Origin: Methylococcales bacterium | Lineage (GTDB): Bacteria; Pseudomonadota; Gammaproteobacteria; Methylococcales; Methylomonadaceae | Assembly (NCBI GenBank): GCA_030654015.1 | Contig: JAURYI010000003.1 | Coordinates: forward strand, 1 to 57,654 | Direction: 5' to 3' | Length of the DNA: 57,654 bases | Shown: positions 53,964-57,654 of the stretch, piece after piece | How positions within the stretch are numbered: the first letter of the stretch is position 1 | How the letters are laid out: each line of letters starts with the position of its first letter | Program-made: the position numbers and the translations under genes | The notes under the pieces: generated by a model | What the model was told of the DNA's origin: nothing | What the model saw: only the letters and a program-made list of their open reading frames with translations | Databases searched by the model: none

Positions 53964-54539
53964 ATGATTAAACTTATCGTTGGCTTGGGTAATCCTGGTC
54001 GGCAGTACGAAAAAACCCGGCACAATGCCGGGTTTTTGTTTTTAGACACTTTAGCAGACCAACTGGGCTGCACTTGGGTGAATGAGTCTAAATTTCAGGG
54101 GGCTTTTGCGCAAGGCAAAATAGCCAGCATACCTGTGATGCTTCTAAAACCTGACACTTTTATGAATAGAAGCGGTCAATCAGTTGGTAAAGTCGCCCGC
54201 TATTACAAACTGCAACCCGAAGAAATTCTGGTTGTTCATGATGAACTGGATTTTAATCCAGGCATCGTCAAACTGAAAAAAGACGGCGGTCATGCAGGAC
54301 ATAATGGTCTGCGCGACATCATCGCTCATCTGAATTCCAATCAATTCTATCGCCTGAGAATAGGTATCGGTCGCCCTGCCGCTGGAAAAGTAGTGGCTGA
54401 TTTCGTGTTGTCATCACCACCAAAAAGTGAATTCGAGTTATTGCAGGATGCGTTTGATTTGAGCAGAAGCTATATTTCCCAAATGGTCAATGGAGATATG
54501 GCGGCTGTGATGAATTCGATAAACACCGCAAAAAAGTAA
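53964..54539 (+). CDS. pth: Peptidyl-tRNA hydrolase
   Basis: This 191-residue enzyme rescues peptidyl-tRNAs. Motifs are VGLGNPGRQYEKTRHNAGF (catalytic His in TRHN), KPDTFMNRSGQSV, VVHDELDF (Asp) and GGHAGHNGLRDII. The usual next gene, ychF, is absent. Confidence 0.97.
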   Translation: MIKLIVGLGNPGRQYEKTRHNAGFLFLDTLADQLGCTWVNESKFQGAFAQGKIASIPVMLLKPDTFMNRSGQSVGKVARYYKLQPEEILVVHDELDFNPGIVKLKKDGGHAGHNGLRDIIAHLNSNQFYRLRIGIGRPAAGKVVADFVLSSPPKSEFELLQDAFDLSRSYISQMVNGDMAAVMNSINTAKK

Positions 54540-54739
54540 TAAAAAGCCTGTCCATTTCAGGTAAATAGGTGAGATTTAACACATATTGAACCTAATATCT
54601 CCAGTAGGTTGAAAGCACGGTTGATATAATATATAAAGCTATTAAACTTTGGCATAATTCTAATATTATGATCATCATTCATTAGCGATCTTCTCCCTTT
54701 TTGTTGTATTTTAATCAATCGTTTTTCAGCGGAATTATT

Positions 54740-55249
54740 ATGCTAATTTTTATCTCTCTCAGCCTTGTTCTGTGCTATCTGGTACAGGTATCAATTTCAC
54801 TACCCGCAATACTCACTTCAGAATACTTCGTCTATGGCGGCTTAGGGATTGCGTTAATCAGTATTTTGGGGATGTTTTTTAAAAAACTGCCCAATATAGT
54901 GGGCTACGACGGGTTTTCCAGTGGCACTTTGTTACTTTGGTTTGCTTATTGGAAACCAATGCCTTTTTTTACCTCTGATTCACCCATTTTCTTCTTTTTT
55001 CCGTTGTATTTTGCTTTGATGTCAGCGTTTATCACGCTATTTTTGAGCAATCAAAACCACAGAATTGATAAAGAAAGTCTCGGTTATATGCGCACTTTCG
55101 ACAGGGAAAAAGCCATCCCAGCGTGGGCGTTGATGTTATGCGTGCTAGGTAGTGTGGAAGTAACGCAACATTATCAGTTGTATCCTGTCATGATGACGCT
55201 GTTAATGTTGCGTTTCGCGCTTTCAAGCTGTGTGGAAGAGGGTAGTTAG
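54740..55249 (+). CDS. Membrane protein of unknown function
   Basis: About 169 residues with four to five hydrophobic segments (MLIFISLSLVLCYLVQVSIS, YGGLGIALISILGMFF, FFFFPLYFALMSAFITLFL and a C-terminal helix). A charged loop RIDKESLGYMRTFDREKAI lies between. No family recognised. The frame opens earlier at TTG 54701, but GGA before ATG 54740 favours that start. It overlaps the end of the convergent carboxypeptidase gene by 4 bp. Confidence 0.72.
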   Translation: MLIFISLSLVLCYLVQVSISLPAILTSEYFVYGGLGIALISILGMFFKKLPNIVGYDGFSSGTLLLWFAYWKPMPFFTSDSPIFFFFPLYFALMSAFITLFLSNQNHRIDKESLGYMRTFDREKAIPAWALMLCVLGSVEVTQHYQLYPVMMTLLMLRFALSSCVEEGS

Positions 55250-56322
55250 CCTCGACGCTGTGGTGATTTTTTAGCAACTTTAATAGATTTCGGGTTGCTT
55301 TTTACAGGCTTGGTTACTTTAATTACTCGACTCTTGCCTATGACATTGCCTTTTTTGTGGAACTTGGTGTTAACCGTTTTGTATGAATGCCCACGTCTAT
55401 GCGGGATATTGTCGTAATTATCATCAGCGGTGGATGCAGTGACGAGAGCAGCACCATTTCCACAGCCAAGTTGATGCGGCGGTGTACCGCCTGAGCTAAC
55501 GACAGCTGCTTCAATCAGTTGCCCTTGATTAGCAGGATATTGATCCCCAAAACCCGCGTCCATCATATCCATCATTAGCTGATAACGCTGCGCACTACTC
55601 ATACCCCCTAAGATAACACCAATCAGGCGTTTGCCATTTTGACTGGCAGTCGAAATCAGGTTATAGCCTGAACCACAGGTAAATCCCGTTTTCATGCCTT
55701 CCGCACCAGGGTAATGCTCGGTGAATTTATTGATAGCGTGTAATTCTGAGCCTCTAAAAGTAAAGCTATGTGCGGAAAAATAGGGGTAAAAATCAGGGTA
55801 ATTATGCACTGTGCGCCACGCGAGCAGACCTAAATCTCTGGCGGTACTGACTTGCCAAGGATGCGGTAAACCCGTGGCATTCATAAAATGGGTATCAACC
55901 ATACCAATCGCATGAGCTTTTGCAGTCATTTTGACGGCAAAACTTTCTTCCGTACCGCCGATATACTCTGCTAATGCGACTGCCGCATCATTTGCCGAGC
56001 GGGTAATCAATGCCAAAATAGCTTCTTCGACAGTTATCACCTCACCAACGCGCAAACCCAGTTTACTGTTGGGTTGCAATGCCGCATGGCGCGATGTACT
56101 TAAGGTATCTTGTAACTGAATCTGCCCATTACTGATAGCATCGAAAGTCATATACAGCGTCATTAGTTTAGTCAGCGAAGCTGGATACCATGCTTGTGTG
56201 GCTTCAACTTCATGTAATACACTGCCGTTAGTGGCATCAACCAGAATGGCGGCATGACGGGCATAACTTATTTCTGCGGTAAAAAACAGGGCAATAAATA
56301 GAATTAATTTCACAGTCTTCAT
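55246..56322 (-). CDS. dacA: D-alanyl-D-alanine carboxypeptidase (S11 family)
   Basis: This 358-residue penicillin-binding protein trims pentapeptides in peptidoglycan. It has a signal peptide (MKTVKLILFIALFFTAEISY), the catalytic SxxK in ASLTKLMT, SxN in RSANDAAVALAEY and KTG in MKTGFTCGSGYN. The tail is Lys-rich (VTKPVKSNPKSIKVAKK) rather than the amphipathic anchor of PBP5. It may therefore bind anionic surfaces or act free in the periplasm. Symbol by family; paralogue identity uncertain. Confidence 0.9.
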   Translation of the reverse strand: MKTVKLILFIALFFTAEISYARHAAILVDATNGSVLHEVEATQAWYPASLTKLMTLYMTFDAISNGQIQLQDTLSTSRHAALQPNSKLGLRVGEVITVEEAILALITRSANDAAVALAEYIGGTEESFAVKMTAKAHAIGMVDTHFMNATGLPHPWQVSTARDLGLLAWRTVHNYPDFYPYFSAHSFTFRGSELHAINKFTEHYPGAEGMKTGFTCGSGYNLISTASQNGKRLIGVILGGMSSAQRYQLMMDMMDAGFGDQYPANQGQLIEAAVVSSGGTPPHQLGCGNGAALVTASTADDNYDNIPHRRGHSYKTVNTKFHKKGNVIGKSRVIKVTKPVKSNPKSIKVAKKSPQRRG

Positions 56323-56697
56323 TTAAAAAAGGGGGCTCAAGGGGTTAAATATTAAGTGGCTATAGTCAGCTTTTGGTTTACAAAGGCAATCGCCAATTAA
56401 TGTGAATTTCAAGGAAGTGGTAAAAACTAAAGAAATATTCAGTTCGGTACAGTCTTGCTTGAAACAGGGTTAATGTTCGGTATTCTACCAAACGAATGAT
56501 AATAAAACGGTATTTTTCTATCATCAGCAGTCAATTCGATATTTCGCTTTCCAGCTAAATTTGATTTTTGTGAAGCCAGCTTAGAGTTAGAATTTTAATA
56601 GATTTTATTGTGGTCAATAACGCTCAGTTTATCGAGTGTTGATGGTCAATAAGTAGGTGCAATAGCAGACAGTGTATTGCGCCGAACCAACAGCTGA
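56323..56697. other. Intergenic region without visible gene
   Basis: 375 bp, AT-rich, between two minus-strand genes. It should hold the promoter of the carboxypeptidase gene. I see no hairpin, repeat or riboswitch pattern I can support. Confidence 0.5.
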
Positions 56698-57474
56698 TTA
56701 ATCAAAAATTGCCTTATCCAGATTTTTACTTTCAGACAACCCTTTTAATCTGCCTTTATCTTTAATACCCGCAAAGTGCGTTCTGGTTAAGTTCGCGCCT
56801 GCAAAATTAGTTTCTTCCAGCGTTGTGCCTGTTAAATCCGCATCGGTTAAATCGGCATTAGTAAAATCCGCACCTGATAAATCCACGCCGAATAAATTGG
56901 CATTTTTTAACACGCTGTCTTTAAAATTGGCATAGCGCAATAAGGCGCGGTCAAGATTGGCATCGGTTAAATTCGCGCCTGTTAAATTGACATTATTCAT
57001 ACTGGCACGCATCAATCCCATCGACTGATTTTTCATATCCACGCCCCAGTTAATGTGGGATAAATTGGCATAACTTAAATCAGCACGATCCAGCGTGGCA
57101 ATAAAACGACTGCCTGTTAGATTGGCATGACTTAAATTTGCGCCGCCGACATGAACACCAAACACGCTGGTATTGGATAAATCCGCACCCGATAAATTGA
57201 TTTTTGACATCACCGCCAAATCCAACACCAAGCCCGATAAATTGCTGTTGCTGAAATTGGCACGGCGCATATCCGAACCCCATAAATTCGCATTTCTAAA
57301 ATCCAGACCTGATAAATCCAGTTCGGTTAAATCTTTACGTTTTAAATCGGCGATGTGAGTTTTATCAGCGGTAGCTAGCCGTTGCTCCACTTCGGCGCGG
57401 GTTAAATCAGCGGCTGAGACTGATAGAGCGGTGCAGGTTGTCAATAAAGCAAGCCAATAGGCGGATGTTTTCAT
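56698..57474 (-). CDS. Exported pentapeptide-repeat protein
   Basis: About 258 residues with a signal peptide (MKTSAYWLALLTTCTALSVS). After a short lead come some 35 consecutive A(D/N)LxX-type pentapeptides (for example ADLSNTSVFG, ANLTGSRFIA, ADLTDADLTG), which form a right-handed quadrilateral beta-helix. A periplasmic location is unusual compared with gyrase-protecting cytoplasmic members. The frame extends 20 codons into the terminal repeat, but GGAG before ATG 57474 and the signal peptide define the start. The terminal repeat begins 24 bp upstream, so its promoter may have been altered. Confidence 0.85.
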   Translation of the reverse strand: MKTSAYWLALLTTCTALSVSAADLTRAEVEQRLATADKTHIADLKRKDLTELDLSGLDFRNANLWGSDMRRANFSNSNLSGLVLDLAVMSKINLSGADLSNTSVFGVHVGGANLSHANLTGSRFIATLDRADLSYANLSHINWGVDMKNQSMGLMRASMNNVNLTGANLTDANLDRALLRYANFKDSVLKNANLFGVDLSGADFTNADLTDADLTGTTLEETNFAGANLTRTHFAGIKDKGRLKGLSESKNLDKAIFD

Positions 57475-57498
57475 ATTAATCACTCCAGATTTAGGCAT

Positions 57499-57654
57499 GA
57501 CTGCCAGTCCTTCAAGGCATAGGTATCTACACAAGTTAACCGAAAAAAGAACTGGCCGTTTTTCTTAAAATGACCAGTTCTTCCGGAGAATAACTTTCCA
57601 TCACCTCCATCATGGAAAGAAATGCCCACAAACCTGCCAGCAATGCGGGATTAG
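57499..57654. repeat. Right copy of terminal inverted-orientation repeat
   Basis: Counterpart of 2-157 on the opposite strand, with two substitutions. Its inner edge is GACTGCCAGTCC. The flanking DNA differs from that at the left. Confidence 0.85.
57536..57654 (-). CDS. C-terminal fragment of unidentified repeat-borne protein (partial)
   Basis: The same C-terminal sequence as the left-edge fragment, here with Ala in place of Val (LWAFLSMMEVMES). It stops at 57536-57538 and enters from the right edge. It is likely part of the same mobile element. Confidence 0.55.
   Translation of the reverse strand, partial: NPALLAGLWAFLSMMEVMESYSPEELVILRKTASSFFG

Overview
The window looks like one contig from a moderately AT-rich gammaproteobacterium. 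The block hemA - TPR lipoprotein - lolB - ispE - tRNA-Gln - prs - rplY - pth is a typical gammaproteobacterial housekeeping order. Dense families of short palindromic intergenic repeats and GEMM-type leaders on surface proteins fit a Methylococcales- or Thiotrichales-like lineage, but that placement is inference. Both ends carry the same roughly 156-bp sequence in opposite orientation, encoding the C-terminus of one unidentified protein, so the contig probably broke at two copies of a multicopy element. The left copy cuts off a type IIG restriction-modification gene.

Region 2.2-13.3 kb is a sulfur cluster, all on the minus strand. In transcription order it holds an AlgE-like outer-membrane channel, a periplasmic sulfate-binding protein, a serine O-acetyltransferase, a family 2A encapsulin shell protein, a cysteine desulfurase with a long N-terminal cargo extension, CysT, CysW, CysA and a CysB-type regulator. 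The encapsulin and desulfurase genes overlap. The extension carries an internally duplicated module of about 55 residues. A 63-bp upstream element is shared, without gaps, by the cysT operon and the porin gene, which suggests co-regulation of sulfate entry. Together these genes could import sulfate, make O-acetylserine and cysteine, and move sulfur into a protein nanocompartment.

Region 13.4-20.5 kb holds rpe, a secreted protein of unknown function flanked by inverted copies of an 81-bp two-hairpin repeat, an agmatine-deiminase-family enzyme, recN, nadK, a YiiX-like peptidase and an H-NS-like protein. Region 20.7-31.3 kb is devoted to the cell surface: a DUF4347/VCBS-like giant protein, a five-fold 16-residue repeat protein, a DUF11/Calx-beta/matrixin-like protease and an ABC exporter. 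Both large genes have leaders resembling class I cyclic-di-GMP (GEMM) riboswitches; the first overlaps an intrinsic terminator. Then follow a PHP phosphoesterase, a family 4 uracil-DNA glycosylase and a RimI-like acetyltransferase.

Region 33.5-44.4 kb is a suf iron-sulfur operon (sufR, sufB, sufC, sufD, a DUF2721 gene, sufS, sufU) preceded by an IscR type-1-like operator. It is interrupted twice by accessory genes. Between sufB and sufC lie hicBA, a frameshifted membrane gene, an antitoxin/PIN toxin pair, a bestrophin-like channel and a small secreted protein. Between sufS and sufU lie a frameshifted small gene and a DpnII/MboI-like nuclease gene.

The remainder (44.4-57.5 kb) holds small exported or membrane proteins, hemA, the housekeeping block above, a D,D-carboxypeptidase and a pentapeptide-repeat protein next to the right-hand terminal repeat.
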